Origin: Selaginella moellendorffii
Taxonomy: Eukaryota; Streptophyta; Lycopodiopsida; Selaginellales; Selaginellaceae
Direction of reading: 5' to 3'
Length of the DNA stretch: 64,000 bases
NCBI RefSeq assembly: GCF_000143415.4
Contig: NW_003314261.1
Span: 5,596,866 to 5,660,865, forward strand
A model generated the notes under the pieces. It saw only the letters and a program-made list of their open reading frames with translations, was not told where the DNA came from and made no database searches. The translations under genes were made by a program, and so were the position numbers. Positions 22,114 through 31,669 of the stretch are shown piece by piece (the first letter of the stretch is position 1; each line of letters opens with the position of its first letter).

Positions 22114-24091
22114 ATGGCGACCTCGCCCGCGCTATCCAGGGGGCGCAAGACGCCATCGCCAACGCACGACAACGAACCGCCCCTCGGCGACATCATCGTG
22201 CTCAAGGAGCCCGTCTATCGGCTGCAATGCGTGGAGGAGGAGGCGGCGCACGCCATGGAGATGGGGGATTACGACAAGGCTCTCTATCTTCGAATGCAGG
22301 TGAGAATCCTCCTTGCGCCGCCCGGGAGGGGTGTAATCTCGCGGTTCCAGGGCGTGGCGCTCGCGAAATTGTGCTTGGGGGATCCGACGACGGTGCTGGT
22401 GGAGTCGGAGGATTTGCTGGCCAAGGCGCACCTTAATCTGAGCAGCACTTACCTTGAGATGGTACCTTCCATCTGAAAATTCAAAAGAACAAATAATCCA
22501 CTCCATGCGATCTTTGTAAGTGGATTGCTTCTTGGACAAATCGCTGATGCTTGCGTTTTCGTGTGAAGCCAGACGTATTCAGATCAAGCTTGCTGGCATG
22601 CACAGAAGGTAACGATCGTGGGCATGTTTCACATGTTCACATGTTTTTTTCTTCTGTTTTCCAGGCAATGGAGCTTTGTGATCCCAGAAGAGGTGGCGAA
22701 TCATCTAGCAATCTGCTCGTTCTAGCTCTTCTCGGGCTTGCCAAAGGACTCTTACAAAGTATGTATGGTGCTACTCACAACGTTTCGGAAATGTGATGCT
22801 TGCAGTGCAGAAGGAGATCTCAATTGCATCAACTATCTTCAAAGGGCGCTCGTTGTCAACCAAGATCTTCATGGAGAGGAGGTCTCAAAAGCCAAGCTTC
22901 TCATGTTTAAGTTTCTGCAACTCTCTGCATTTTACAGGATGTTTCAAATGCCGCGATTCATGAAGCTTACGGTGACTACTACATTTACCAAGGAGAAAGT
23001 AGAGATGGAGGTCCCGCCAGGAAGTCGCCCCAACCGCGGGATGAATCCGGCGTGGTCATGAGCGTCATCGATTACGAGCGCAATGAGTTCGAGAAGGCCA
23101 TCGAGGAGTATCACAAGGTGGCTATCAAGCTCGTCTCCGGGTTCTCATTAATTAAGGCCTTTCCAACTTGTGTTTTGGCTAGAGGCAAGGGAGCTCGTCC
23201 AAAACGATACTGATGGTCCTCCAGTTCCTGCCGAAGAGCAACCTCCAAAGCTTTCTCTGGCGTCAATCTTCACCAAGATAGCCAGGGTAACGAGCCCTTC
23301 AAAGTCTCTGTGCGCATCCTGGTGTGTATTCAGGTGCCACTGGCATGTGACAGACTCGCGGGAAACAGACGAGGCACGAGGATGCCGTCGAGTGCTACCA
23401 GAAAGCTCTTGCAATCTACACTTCTTGCGCATTTCCGAACGAGCCAGCAATCGCACAACTTAACTACGAGCTTGGCTTCACGTATCACAAAGTCAAGGTA
23501 AGCACGGCAGATTGATTCTCAATTTTTCTTCCTCGACTGTGCAGAAGTACGAAGAAGCCTTGAAAGTCCTCAAAAAGGCTGCACAGTTTTGCGAGCAACA
23601 GCACGACACGGGCGGAGAGCACCCGCTAACGCTGCAAGTTATGAAGCAGCAAGGGATCACCCTCTACGACATGGGCGATTTGCAGCCAGCGCTCCAGACG
23701 TTTGAGGAGCTGGTGCAAATGCAGCGGACGCAGCACGGCGGTGGCAGCGTCATCGTTGCCGAGGTATCCATTTTTTCTCCAGGGGATGATGATGCTCTTG
23801 TTTACTTCTTGACACTCACTGCTCTATGCTTGGCAGACGCTCAAGTACTTGGGAGACGTAAGCATCGCCATGAAGAGCCCGGGAGAAGCGTGCAGCTACT
23901 ACAACCGCGCGCTGAAGATCCTGCGCAAGAGGCTGGGATCGCACGACGAGACGGTGAGGCAACTGGTGAGCTACATCAAGCAACTCAACCTCGAGTCTGG
24001 AGGTGGCGGCGGCGGTGGAGGAGGAGGAACGCAGAGGCTGCAAGAGGCGTACAGGCCAGCCGGGCCTGCGATTCCAGAGGGACCCGAATAA
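22114..24091 (+). CDS. Tetratricopeptide-repeat protein, kinesin-light-chain-like
   Basis: Start ATG 22114 gives an N-terminus with Ser/Pro-rich sequence and then 'VYRLQCVEEEAAHAMEMGDYDKALYLRMQ'. The middle exons encode 'NLSSTYLEM', 'DLNCINYLQRALVVNQDLHGEE' and 'AIHEAYGDYYIYQG'. The C-terminal half is an array of TPR units of the kinesin-light-chain type: 'AVECYQKALAIYTS...AIAQLNYELGFTYHKVKKYEEALKVLKKA', 'LQVMKQQGITLYDMGDLQPALQTFEELVQMQ' and 'YLGDVSIAMKSPGEACSYYNRALKILRKRLG'. A run of ten glycines and a Pro-rich tail end at TAA 24091. Such proteins are scaffolds; the partner is unknown. Splice joints in the middle were read by eye and at least one exon boundary (about 22900-23170) is uncertain. 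Confidence 0.8.
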
Positions 24092-24263
24092 AAAATAAAT
24101 CGACTTTAGTTTATCATGAGAATATCTAGTATATTCTACAGCAAAACCGATAGATTAGGGCTCTATAACGAAATATTGCTGCTAGAGTATATTCTACGAA
24201 TATTTACTGGCATTAATTTCATGATTTAATTTAATTTCAGCGAAGAACCCTAGTTCTTCTGCG

Positions 24264-25226
24264 ATGGGAGCATTTCCCGCTTGGAGCGCTTGCCGGCGAA
24301 GATTCTCGCCCGATGACGCCTTCTTCAATGCAGGGAATGTGGAGCGAGAGCTTCAGGCGAAGCAGGTGATCTCGAAATCTCTTGCCCTTGCTCGATCGCT
24401 GGCCCGTTTCGTCCGCGCTTCTTTCTTCCCTAGGTCTCGCTCAATATTTCCGAGGAGGAGAGAGCATACATTGGTCGGATCGAGGACGAAGACTGCTGGT
24501 ATGTATGGTGTGATCGAATTTGTGGCAGCATTTTGATTCTTTCTTCTTCTCGTTGCTCGATCCATCCGTCCAGGCTCGTGAATTGCTCCATCGCTGGCTG
24601 TGGCGCTCAGCTGCGAGGCGTGGAAGAGCTGGAAAACCACCACCTCATTCGCCACACGGCGGTGTGCTCGGTTTGCTCCTCGTGCTTCCCAACAAAGCGG
24701 CTCCTCAGTCTACACATTTCCGAAACTCATGACTCTTTCTTCAAAGCCAAAGTGGCTCGAAATCATCCCATGGTAAGCTCAAGCTCGATCAAACTTTTAG
24801 TTCCTTCTTTCACGCAAGTTCTTATAAGCTTTCGATTCTCTTCTTCTTTCAGTTCTAATGCATTGTTTTTTTTCCTTTCCCCAGTACGAGTGCCTTGTGG
24901 AAGGATGCCCCGGCGTGTTCTTCTCGGACAAATCTCGGAAGCAGCACCTGGTAGACAAGCACAAGTTCCCGTCCAGCTTCCACTTCCACAAGAGCACCAA
25001 GAATCATCCATCGCAGAAGCAGCGGCAGCGTTTCAAGGCCAAGAGCTACATGGACTCGGCTCCAAAGCCTGAGGAAGCGGCCATGAGTGTGGATGTGGAC
25101 GAGCTCTCCAGCGCCATCTCCAAGCTCACCACTGCTGCCGAGAGCGATCACGTCCCCCAAAGCATCAGCTTTGGACGAAAGCGCGGCGGTCTCGTCACTC
25201 GTCACTCTCGCCATCCTAGAAACTAG
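24264..25226 (+). CDS. C2H2 zinc-finger protein, ZNF511-like
   Basis: Three exons carry the gene. Exon 1 encodes MGAFPAWSACRRRFSPDDAFF and ends AKQ. Exon 2 starts after the acceptor at about 24433 and encodes 'VSLNISEEERAYIGRIEDEDC'. After another intron, which splits the Trp codon TG|G, the fingers follow: 'CSIAGCGAQLRGVEELENHHLIRH', 'CSVCSSCFPTKRLLSLHISETH' and 'CLVEGCPGVFFSDKSRKQHLVDKH'. The last is followed by 'KFPSSFHFHKS', a signature of the ZNF511 family. The C-terminus is basic (FGRKRGGLVTRHSRHPRN). Members are nuclear proteins conserved from animals to plants with poorly known function. Placement in the family is by recalled sequence order, so moderately sure. Confidence 0.82.
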
Positions 25227-25356
25227 TGCAAGATCATGGACCATTTCGATGATACGAATTTTTCCTCCATTCTCGAAAGGTACGGTTGTATATTTCTTTT
25301 GATAAGATAGACGAAGTATCAAAATTTTCAATACCCTTGAAAATTTTCGCAAGCGT

Positions 25357-25429
25357 GTCTGAGCCCAGGGTCGAACTGGGGACCTCTAGTGTGTAAGACT
25401 AGCATGATAACCAACTACACCACCCAGAC
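25357..25429 (-). tRNA. tRNA-Val (anticodon TAC)
   Basis: The minus strand folds as a 73-nt cloverleaf: acceptor stem GTCTGGG paired with CTCAGAC (one G-U), D arm 'TGTAGTTGGTTATCA', anticodon stem CTAGT/ACTAG with loop CTTACAC, and T arm 'CCCAGTTCGACCCTGGG'. The loop gives anticodon TAC, reading valine GTA codons. A TTTT tract on the minus strand about 10 bases past the 3' end can serve as the RNA polymerase III terminator. There is no intron. Confidence 0.96.
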
Positions 25430-25584
25430 TTAATTAGCGGTATTTACATGAATATACTAATTATTTTAATAATCACGTCACTCGTCTCCATCACTCCCTA
25501 AAACTTCTTCGTCGCGGAGCTCATGGCCTTCCCCACCAGCGATCATCTTCCTAGAAGTCATCAAACACGAAAAAAAGAACCAAA

Positions 25585-25605
25585 TCGAATCGAATCGAAT
25601 CGATC
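25585..25605. repeat. Short (AATCG)n microsatellite
   Basis: About four units of AATCG in tandem lie just downstream of the Yippee stop codon, within its presumed 3' UTR. Confidence 0.7.
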
Positions 25606-25615
25606 AAGCATCAGT

Positions 25616-26109
25616 TCACCTCTCGAGAATGAACTTGCCCTCCTTGTACTTTTGATCGTTCACCTGGGCAGTCACCTGCAAAGATCTCACTCACAGTTCT
25701 TCCCAAACTTGCCACTCTTTTCTTCGCTGATTGATTACTTACATATTTCCAGCCCAAGATCTTCCGGCAGCAAATGCAATAGATGTCCGCGACCGTGTGC
25801 AATCCAGTTGTCATCTGTCGCTCTTCGAGCTTTCCAATCCCCACATTCACCCTGAAGAAAAAAAATCCATGAGAAAGAGCTCAAACTTCCAAAAACTCTC
25901 TCTATCGTCTTACACTGTCTTGAAAAGATAGGCCGTCCCATGGCGGCAGTGGAAATTCTGCAAGAAACAAGGAACACGGATAATCTGAAAGAATTTGAGG
26001 AGATCGAGGATGCCTTTGCCATGAGATCGCCGGGCGTCGCGAGATGGCTGTGGCAAATGCGGCAGCTGTAGATTTTGCCATCGAGGTGGATCAAGCACAG
26101 CCTTCCCAT
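25616..26109 (-). CDS. Yippee-family zinc-binding protein
   Basis: This is a small single-domain Yippee protein with four exons. ATG 26109 gives [32 protein letters not shown]; the next exons give '[14 protein letters not shown]', '[37 protein letters not shown]' and '[19 protein letters not shown]'. The two Cys-x2-Cys pairs (CRIC, CICC) that bind zinc are present. The total is near 105 residues, the usual size. The first intron appears to be of GC-AG type: AAG is followed by gcatcc and the acceptor is ttgcag, 56 nt. No GT donor would preserve the family sequence. The start codon is 153 bp from that of the divergent transporter gene. The molecular role in plants is unclear. Confidence 0.9.
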
Positions 26110-26262
26110 GGCCTTAAACCCTTGGATGGCCTCACCTTGCGCAAGAAATTCACGATCAGTGAAGAAATGAGTGATCGATTGACCGAGCTCGAGAAGCCTT
26201 TCACTAATCCTAGACCTCCATAGCCACAATGACCTAAAACTCTGTTACTAGGGCTCTAGGTA
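26110..26262. promoter_or_regulatory. Compact divergent promoter, Yippee / amino-acid transporter
   Basis: Only 153 bp separate the two start codons, so promoters and 5' leaders of both genes must overlap. No clear TATA box is visible in either direction. Confidence 0.4.
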
Positions 26263-27702
26263 ATGTTGCCAAGTTCTTCAGTCCCTCAGGTAGATCCTGG
26301 GAAGGAGGAGGAGGCGCAGCTGCTGGAATCCTCGAAATATCATAGATCCGACGCCAATGGAGCAGCGCCGGCGCAATTCGGCGCTCCCGGCAATGGATCC
26401 GCGACGGGCTACTCGATCCTGGAAATATCCACAGGTGAACGGCAATCCAGCAGCAGTAGCTCGGGATCTGGCGTCGCTGGCGCCGTTTTCAACCTCGCGA
26501 CGTCGATCATCGGCGCGGGGATCATGGCGCTGCCAGCGACGATGAGAGTTTTGGGGGTTCCGCTGGGCGTGGCGATGATCCTGGCGATGGGCGTGCTCTC
26601 AGAGATTAGCTTGGAGATTGTGGTGAGGTTCTCGACGCAACTCAAGGCCTGGAGCTATGGTGAGATGGTAGGCGCGGCGTGTGGACGAGCAGGGAAGCTC
26701 GTCTCGCAGGTGTGTATCATAGTCAACAACAGTGGCATTCTCATCGTTTACTTGATCATCATAGGTGATGTTCTCTCGGGATCTTCCAGTGGCTCTTCCC
26801 ACCACCCGGGCCTCCTCAAGAGCTTGGACAGAAGATTGGTGCTCCTCGCCACCATGTTGCTCGTCCTAGCGCCGCTCTCGTCGCTGAAGCGCATCGATTC
26901 ACTCCGCTTCTCCTCCGCGGCTTCGGTAGCTCTAGCGGTGGTGTTCGTCATCCTCAGCTCCGGGGTGGCGGTGGTGAAAGGGATCCAGGGAAAGCTCACG
27001 ACTCCGCGGTCACTTCCGTCGCTGGCATCCAGGAAATCGGTGCTGGAGCTCCTCACCGTTGTCCCGATCATGACCAACGCATTCATCTGCCACTTCAACA
27101 TCCAGCCGATCTACTGCGAGCTCAAGAACAGGTCTGCGGCTAGGATGAACAAAGTTGGCCGGATCTCCACGCTCCTGTGCATGAGCGTCTACATCGCCAC
27201 CGCGCTGTCGGGCTACCTCCTCTTTGGCGAGTCCACGGCCTCGGACATCCTCTCCAACTTCGACCACGACCTGGGGATCGCGGACAGCACGCTCATCAAC
27301 GACGTCATTCGCATCGGCTACGTCCTCCATCTCATGCTCGTCTTCCCGGTGATCCACTTCTCCCTCCGGCAAAACGTAGACGCGATCCTCTTCCCGGATC
27401 CAAAGCAGCAGCTCGCCGACAGCACGGTCAGGTTCTGGGCTCTCACGGCGTCGCTGCTCGCGATCGTGTTTGTGGGATCGGCCTTCATCCCAAACATCTG
27501 GATCGCGTTCCAGTTCACGGGGGCCACCGCGGGGCTGTCTCTGGGATTTATGTTCCCGGCGCTGGTGGCGTTGAGGTTGAGCAAGGCGAGGGAGAAGGGA
27601 TTGGAGTGTCTGGCGTGGACAATGCTTGTCCTTGCTGGGGTGGCCAGCTTCCTTGGACTGACGACCAACATTTACAATGTTGTGACGCACCATGTGGATT
27701 GA
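26263..27702 (+). CDS. Amino-acid transporter of the AAAP family, AVT6/SNAT-like
   Basis: This is a single 479-codon exon. A hydrophilic Ser-rich N-terminus of about 70 residues precedes 'SGVAGAVFNLATSIIGAGIMALPATMRVLG', the first transmembrane helix with the GAGI motif of the AAAP/AVT family. Ten more hydrophobic segments follow (for example near residues 100-120, 150-165, 195-215, 225-245, 270-290, 310-330, 360-375, 400-420, 425-445 and 455-470). The sequence 'PIMTNAFICHFNIQPIYCELKNRS' is characteristic of the vacuolar/SLC38 branch. Function by family: H+-coupled export or import of neutral or acidic amino acids at the vacuolar or other endomembrane. Absence of introns contrasts with most neighbours and may reflect an ancient retrocopy or simple loss. 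Confidence 0.9.
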   Translation: MLPSSSVPQVDPGKEEEAQLLESSKYHRSDANGAAPAQFGAPGNGSATGYSILEISTGERQSSSSSSGSGVAGAVFNLATSIIGAGIMALPATMRVLGVPLGVAMILAMGVLSEISLEIVVRFSTQLKAWSYGEMVGAACGRAGKLVSQVCIIVNNSGILIVYLIIIGDVLSGSSSGSSHHPGLLKSLDRRLVLLATMLLVLAPLSSLKRIDSLRFSSAASVALAVVFVILSSGVAVVKGIQGKLTTPRSLPSLASRKSVLELLTVVPIMTNAFICHFNIQPIYCELKNRSAARMNKVGRISTLLCMSVYIATALSGYLLFGESTASDILSNFDHDLGIADSTLINDVIRIGYVLHLMLVFPVIHFSLRQNVDAILFPDPKQQLADSTVRFWALTASLLAIVFVGSAFIPNIWIAFQFTGATAGLSLGFMFPALVALRLSKAREKGLECLAWTMLVLAGVASFLGLTTNIYNVVTHHVD

Positions 27703-28022
27703 TTCAAAACAATATAAACGGATATACTGTCAACGTTGGAAGATTCTTATCTTGTATAACCCAACAATGAACATTAGAATTCTTTGATGAATGCAAGCCT
27801 AGGCAGATGACCAAGATCATCTCAGGAGGATCAGCTCCGGAGTACCTCTTTTTCGATGGGATCAAGACCTCTCACTATCCTTTTTGACGACAGACCATCA
27901 GCGTCTATTGATCATCCGCTGGATCGCAAAGCTGCCTCTCAGGATCATTGTCACCAACATCTTCACGGTCAATGGCCTGGGATACAAGCTCTATCTATGT
28001 CAATGATTAACCATTAATATAA
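27703..28022. other. Intergenic stretch before tRNA-Lys
   Basis: It holds the transporter 3' UTR and no recognised gene. A short open frame around 27805-27885 has no match that I know. Confidence 0.35.
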
Positions 28023-28095
28023 GCCGGCCTAGCTCAGCTGGTAGAGCGCAAGGCTCTTAACCTTGTGGTCGTGGGTTCGATCCCCACGGCCGGCG
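28023..28095 (+). tRNA. tRNA-Lys (anticodon CTT)
   Basis: This is a 73-nt cloverleaf with acceptor GCCGGCC/GGCCGGC, D arm 'AGCTCAGCTGGTAGAGC', anticodon stem CAAGG/CCTTG with loop CTCTTAA, variable loop and T arm 'GTGGGTTCGATCCCCAC'. The anticodon CTT reads AAG. Internal A and B boxes are canonical. No strong T-run follows within about 30 bases, so the terminator is weak or further away. Confidence 0.97.
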
Positions 28096-28238
28096 AAACT
28101 GAGCGATGAATCTGTCGTGAGCTTTCAGGTGGATATCATCTGCAAGCAATCCAGCGGTCCTTCCCCGCAAAATGTTGACCGCTTGACCATTGGCTAGGGT
28201 GGTTTGACCAAGGATATGCTACGCCGATTCTTTGCCCT

Positions 28239-28286
28239 ATCCCACATGCCGAGGCGTGGAATAAAGGCACAAGAGCAGTATATAAG
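28239..28286 (+). promoter_or_regulatory. snRNA promoter: upstream sequence element and TATA box
   Basis: ATCCCACATGC at 28239-28249 agrees with the plant snRNA upstream sequence element (consensus RTCCCACATCG) in nine of its eleven positions. TATATAAG at 28279-28286 is the TATA box. The gap of about 30 bp between them and about 23 bp from the end of TATA to the transcript start fit the RNA polymerase II class of plant U-snRNA genes rather than the shorter spacing of the polymerase III class. Confidence 0.8.
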
Positions 28287-28308
28287 CCAGGGCCTGGGGA
28301 AGTGATCC

Positions 28309-28470
28309 ATACTTACCTGGACGGGGTTTATTGGTGATCATGAAGGCCAATGGCCTAGGTTCGGCCTTCCCATTGCACTCTGGCTTGGCCGGCCTACCAT
28401 CTTCCCAAAGTGGAGGAGTGGACGTCGTAATTTGTGGAAGTTGAGGGCTCGCGTACGCGCGGCCCTCTCC
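28309..28470 (+). ncRNA. U1: U1 spliceosomal snRNA
   Basis: The transcript starts ATACTTACCTGGACGGGGT, the nearly invariant U1 5' end. Its ACTTACCTG base-pairs with the 5' splice site. The interior holds GC-rich stem-loops including 'GGCCAATGGCCTAGG' and 'CATTGCACTCTGG', then the Sm-protein site AATTTGTGG at about 28430. A final hairpin has arms GAGGGC and GCCCTC around an alternating GC loop. Length about 162 nt agrees with plant U1. Past the 3' end, 'CA...AGTTGA' resembles the plant snRNA 3' box. With its upstream element and TATA box intact it looks like a functional gene rather than one of the common U1 pseudogenes. Confidence 0.93.
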
Positions 28471-28884
28471 AAATTCTATAATTAATAAGTTGATTCTCTA
28501 GTATCCTCGTGCTCCGTAAACCCCTAAAACCCCTTCGTTTTGTTCTGTTGGCATCGGCTTCAAAGAAGAGATTTGAGCACAACTTTGGAGAATTGATAGA
28601 TAGGTCCGCGACGCAAAAATCATGGAGTGGATCGCGATCCGAGCATGAAACTTGCAGAGAAGAACAAGGCTGGAAAGCAAAACAATGCTGCCATTTTGTT
28701 GCCGATCACCGATCACCTTTACTGCCATTCACTGCGAGTTAACAAGTAGGTCGAAAGGTCGCCGCCATGCAAATCGAAAGTATTTCTAAGATGAAAGTGG
28801 ACTAGATACCATTTGAAGAATTTATAATATGTATTATTGTTCTACAATGAATCTAATCACGACCTTACCGTGTCTCGGATGAAT
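28471..28884. other. Intergenic, U1 to germin-like gene
   Basis: Nothing recognisable is present apart from the possible 3' box of U1 at its left edge. Short frames have no known content. Confidence 0.35.
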
Positions 28885-29526
28885 TCAGCGATGGGAACAA
28901 ACTCTTCGACAAGCCTGTTCGTCCAGCCGAAATGCCTTTTGGAGAACTTCTTCCGCGACACCACTCCCGAACATGGACGGGGCTATGGTCTGAAACCCGG
29001 GCTTCTCGCTGTTTAGCACTGCAAAAGCCGACGCTGGACCCTCTCCCACATTGAGCTGCCAGTGGATGAGACCCCTCGGGAAGATCATCACCTCGCCCTT
29101 GGAGTAAACTCTCGCAAACGCCCTGTTGGCTGTGTCGATGAATCCAGCGTACAAGCGACCCCGGGTGATGTAGACGAACTCGGAGGCGCGAGGATGCGTG
29201 TGAGGCGGGATGAGGCCACCCTCCACAAAGTCGAGCCGAGCAAACGCGAAGCCCTGCGTGTGGAGTCCCGGGAAAGTCTCGACGAAGGCTGGAGTGACGC
29301 TGGTGCCCGAGGGGCCCAGGCTGGGGTCGGCAGGAGTGAGCAAGCCGCTGAAGACGAAGTCGTCGATCGTCACGTTGGCATACGGCTTGCAGGGATACTC
29401 GTTGAGCTGCGGATAGTCGAGGTCCGCTACACAAAAGTCCCGGACAGGATCGGGATTGGAAGACAAAACTTGTAGAGTAGACATAGATGCGTACAAGACT
29501 GCAAAACAAAACAAGAACGTCGCCAT
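28885..29526 (-). CDS. Germin-like protein (secreted cupin)
   Basis: This is a 213-codon single exon starting at ATG 29526. A hydrophobic signal peptide of about 22 residues is followed by 'DPVRDFCVADLDYPQLNEYPCKPYANVT', with the two Cys that form the conserved N-terminal disulfide. Germin box 1 is 'GGLIPPHTHPRASEFVYITRG' with metal ligands His-x-His and Glu. Box 2 is 'GEVMIFPRGLIHWQLNVG' with the fourth ligand His. All manganese ligands are present, so an active fold is expected. Members are apoplastic oligomers, some with superoxide dismutase or oxalate oxidase activity; which applies here cannot be told. Length is typical. A potential N-glycosylation site (NVT) follows the second Cys. Confidence 0.94.
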   Translation of the reverse strand: MATFLFCFAVLYASMSTLQVLSSNPDPVRDFCVADLDYPQLNEYPCKPYANVTIDDFVFSGLLTPADPSLGPSGTSVTPAFVETFPGLHTQGFAFARLDFVEGGLIPPHTHPRASEFVYITRGRLYAGFIDTANRAFARVYSKGEVMIFPRGLIHWQLNVGEGPASAFAVLNSEKPGFQTIAPSMFGSGVAEEVLQKAFRLDEQACRRVCSHR

Positions 29527-30499
29527 ATGGCTATGTCGCTGGATTTGGAGGGAATCAAACTACATACCTTTGCAAGGTCCAAGGTCCAGAATATAATGCA
29601 GCTTCGAAAAACAGACGTGCTGCCACGTTGCTCCCAACTTTAGCGAGTGGATGATAGCATGCAAACGTTGTAACTAAGCTCTTTTTTGCTTTCCCATTGG
29701 CCTTTAACTTCTGCCTCGCTGCAAAGAGGCCAAGGATCTCTTGGTGAGTATGCCTGGAGTTGCATGGGCAACATTTCTTAAATAAACAGAAAGGAAAGAG
29801 ATCTTGAAGATGGTGTTGCAGCATTGACTGCAACCGCAAAGGATGGAACAATTATTGATTGTTGATGTGTGACTTGCTTGATTTTCTCATATGAAGTTTG
29901 AGCATTCTTCTTGGACTTGATCTTGTTGGCATTGTTGCTGCTACTCCTCCATCCAAAGCAGTTGATGAGCTTGTTGGAACTGAGATCCTGTTGATTGCCC
30001 TTCATATCCACAGCATGAACTTGAGCCGTGGGTTTCCAAATTACAAAATTTTTATATCCCGGCTTTGTATAAAACGTTCCGTGCAAACCAAACAATTGAG
30101 TCCTCGACATGCAAACGTGACTAAATATATCTTGAAAGTTGTCCCTGTCCCTGGAGATCACTGCGCACCGTTGCGAGAACCCAAGTTCTGGGAAAAGCAT
30201 CCAACATTTAAGATATCTTGATAACAGTTTTGGTCAAAATCACGTTGTTGCTTGACTGCGCATGAAAAAATGACCTCTGAATCAAGAAGCGAGTGAATCA
30301 TCTACTACGACTTCTATGATGATACCATATACGATTTTCTGGATTCCGCAATCCAGAAATTCTGAATTTCTGGATTCTGGATTCAGAACCTGCAACAGTG
30401 CAACAGCTGGATTGCACGAGTGTGATCCTCCCACCAGCATTTTTTTTTCCGTATCTCAAAAATACTTTGGATTACTAGTTTTTACATGGCTGAAAAGAA
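29527..30499. other. Intergenic stretch with unrecognised open frames
   Basis: Two overlapping minus-strand frames (about 98 and 140 codons, 29555-29851 and 29778-30200) are open but have no domain I recognise and no clear codon bias. They could be chance frames or a decayed gene. The left end must contain the germin-like promoter. Confidence 0.3.
30337..30388. repeat. Composite palindrome (AATCCAGAAATTC hairpin)
   Basis: Arms AATCCAGAAATTC (30350-30362) and GAATTTCTGGATT (30364-30376) are perfectly complementary around one base. The left arm also pairs with TTTCTGGATT just upstream across CCGC, and TCTGGATT recurs downstream. The result is an array of alternating inverted copies of one 8-10 bp word. 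Confidence 0.75.
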
Positions 30500-31468
30500 C
30501 TACATTGAGCATGGATATGTCTGCCTTACAAATTTCATGTTTCCCAACTTGTAGGGAACATTTGACAAGAATTTGATGGGCTTGTTGCAGACACGTCCAG
30601 AAACCCTCACCCATTTCACTCCAGAAAATCGCTCATTTTCAATATTCCAGTCAAACTGGCACTTTGAAACCGTCCTGTGACAACCATATGCATGTAGCTC
30701 GTTATCTTTTACCACCACCAACTGCTTTATTGGCTCTCCATCCAGCTTGCCAGATAAACACTCCCAAGAAGCAGTATCCTCATTCCAAAAGTAAAGCCAA
30801 TTTCCACCACTGTCTTTGAACCATTCCATTTTCACCAATAATACCTTGTGTAAAACTGCCATCGCTGGCATTATGCCACTCTCAACCACACTGGTGGTAA
30901 AAGGTTGTCTCCAAACCCTTCCACAACTATTCAAATCCAAAAATCTACATTCCAAATTCACTGTTTTCACTATTTTGAAAGTTATATGCTCAAAAACACC
31001 CACAATTCCATCTTGAAACACAAGCAGTTTCTCAAGTCTGCAATTGCTAGGGAATTCTGCTAAAATACTCCACTCCTTTGCACCTAAATCATATTTTCTT
31101 AGTGCCTTGCCATCTATTGCTACATAGAGGCAACCTCTAAGGTACACCATTTGGGGATTGCTTGAAAAGGTGGTGGTGCAAAGATCCCTCGTAATTTGCA
31201 TGCAGCTCCTCTCAGAAAAGTTAACAAGATGAGCTTGCCCAAGCTCTCGAGAGTACATGATCACAAACCCCTCGATACAACACACGACTTCCCACGGTTT
31301 ACCACCACCAATTGGGCATGGAAGTGCCTTGATCCCTAATATTTCATAAGGCAATTCTACCATCTTGTCCAACACTTCATTCCACTCTATAGACACGTCT
31401 TGCAAGCCTTGTCGAGTGCCCTTCTCCGCCCTTGACAAAATCACCGTCCATATCTCCTCTGGTACCAT
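30500..31468 (-). CDS. F-box/kelch-like protein
   Basis: This is an intronless frame of 322 codons from ATG 31468. The N-terminus MVPEEIWTVILSRAEKG with 'VSIEWNEVLD' is a short, degenerate F-box, the segment that would dock on SKP1 of an SCF ubiquitin ligase. The rest carries kelch-type strands, such as 'MVYLRGCLYVAIDGKALRKYDLGAKEWSILAEFPSNC', 'WLYFWNEDTASWECLSG' and 'LVVVKDNELHAYGCHR', spaced as in plant F-box/kelch proteins. Plants have hundreds of these lineage-specific genes; substrate unknown. It is divergent from the acyltransferase gene with about 200 bp between starts. I am moderately sure of the class and not of activity. Confidence 0.7.
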   Translation of the reverse strand: MVPEEIWTVILSRAEKGTRQGLQDVSIEWNEVLDKMVELPYEILGIKALPCPIGGGKPWEVVCCIEGFVIMYSRELGQAHLVNFSERSCMQITRDLCTTTFSSNPQMVYLRGCLYVAIDGKALRKYDLGAKEWSILAEFPSNCRLEKLLVFQDGIVGVFEHITFKIVKTVNLECRFLDLNSCGRVWRQPFTTSVVESGIMPAMAVLHKVLLVKMEWFKDSGGNWLYFWNEDTASWECLSGKLDGEPIKQLVVVKDNELHAYGCHRTVSKCQFDWNIENERFSGVKWVRVSGRVCNKPIKFLSNVPYKLGNMKFVRQTYPCSM

Positions 31469-31669
31469 TTGCAAAAGGTCAATAAACCCTAAACATTGGC
31501 TCTATCTTTATACTGATTGTTTAACTAGCCGTTATCTTCTGTGACTAGGCTGTTATAATTCATACGTGGCGCTGGTGTGGATGCCAGATAAGGCTTGTGT
31601 GCCACGTCGGCATGACATTAGGGCAAGGTCGTAGCTATGGATGAGAGCTAGAGAGGAGAGCTCCAGGGC

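Noticed and set aside
27010-27770. Long frames antisense and out of frame to the amino-acid transporter
   Set aside because: They are shadows of the GC-rich single exon; the content is low-complexity Arg/His/Gln.
28500-28535. 'aaacccctaaaacccc' as an interstitial telomere repeat
   Set aside because: It does not match the CCCTAAA unit in register and covers only two imperfect units.
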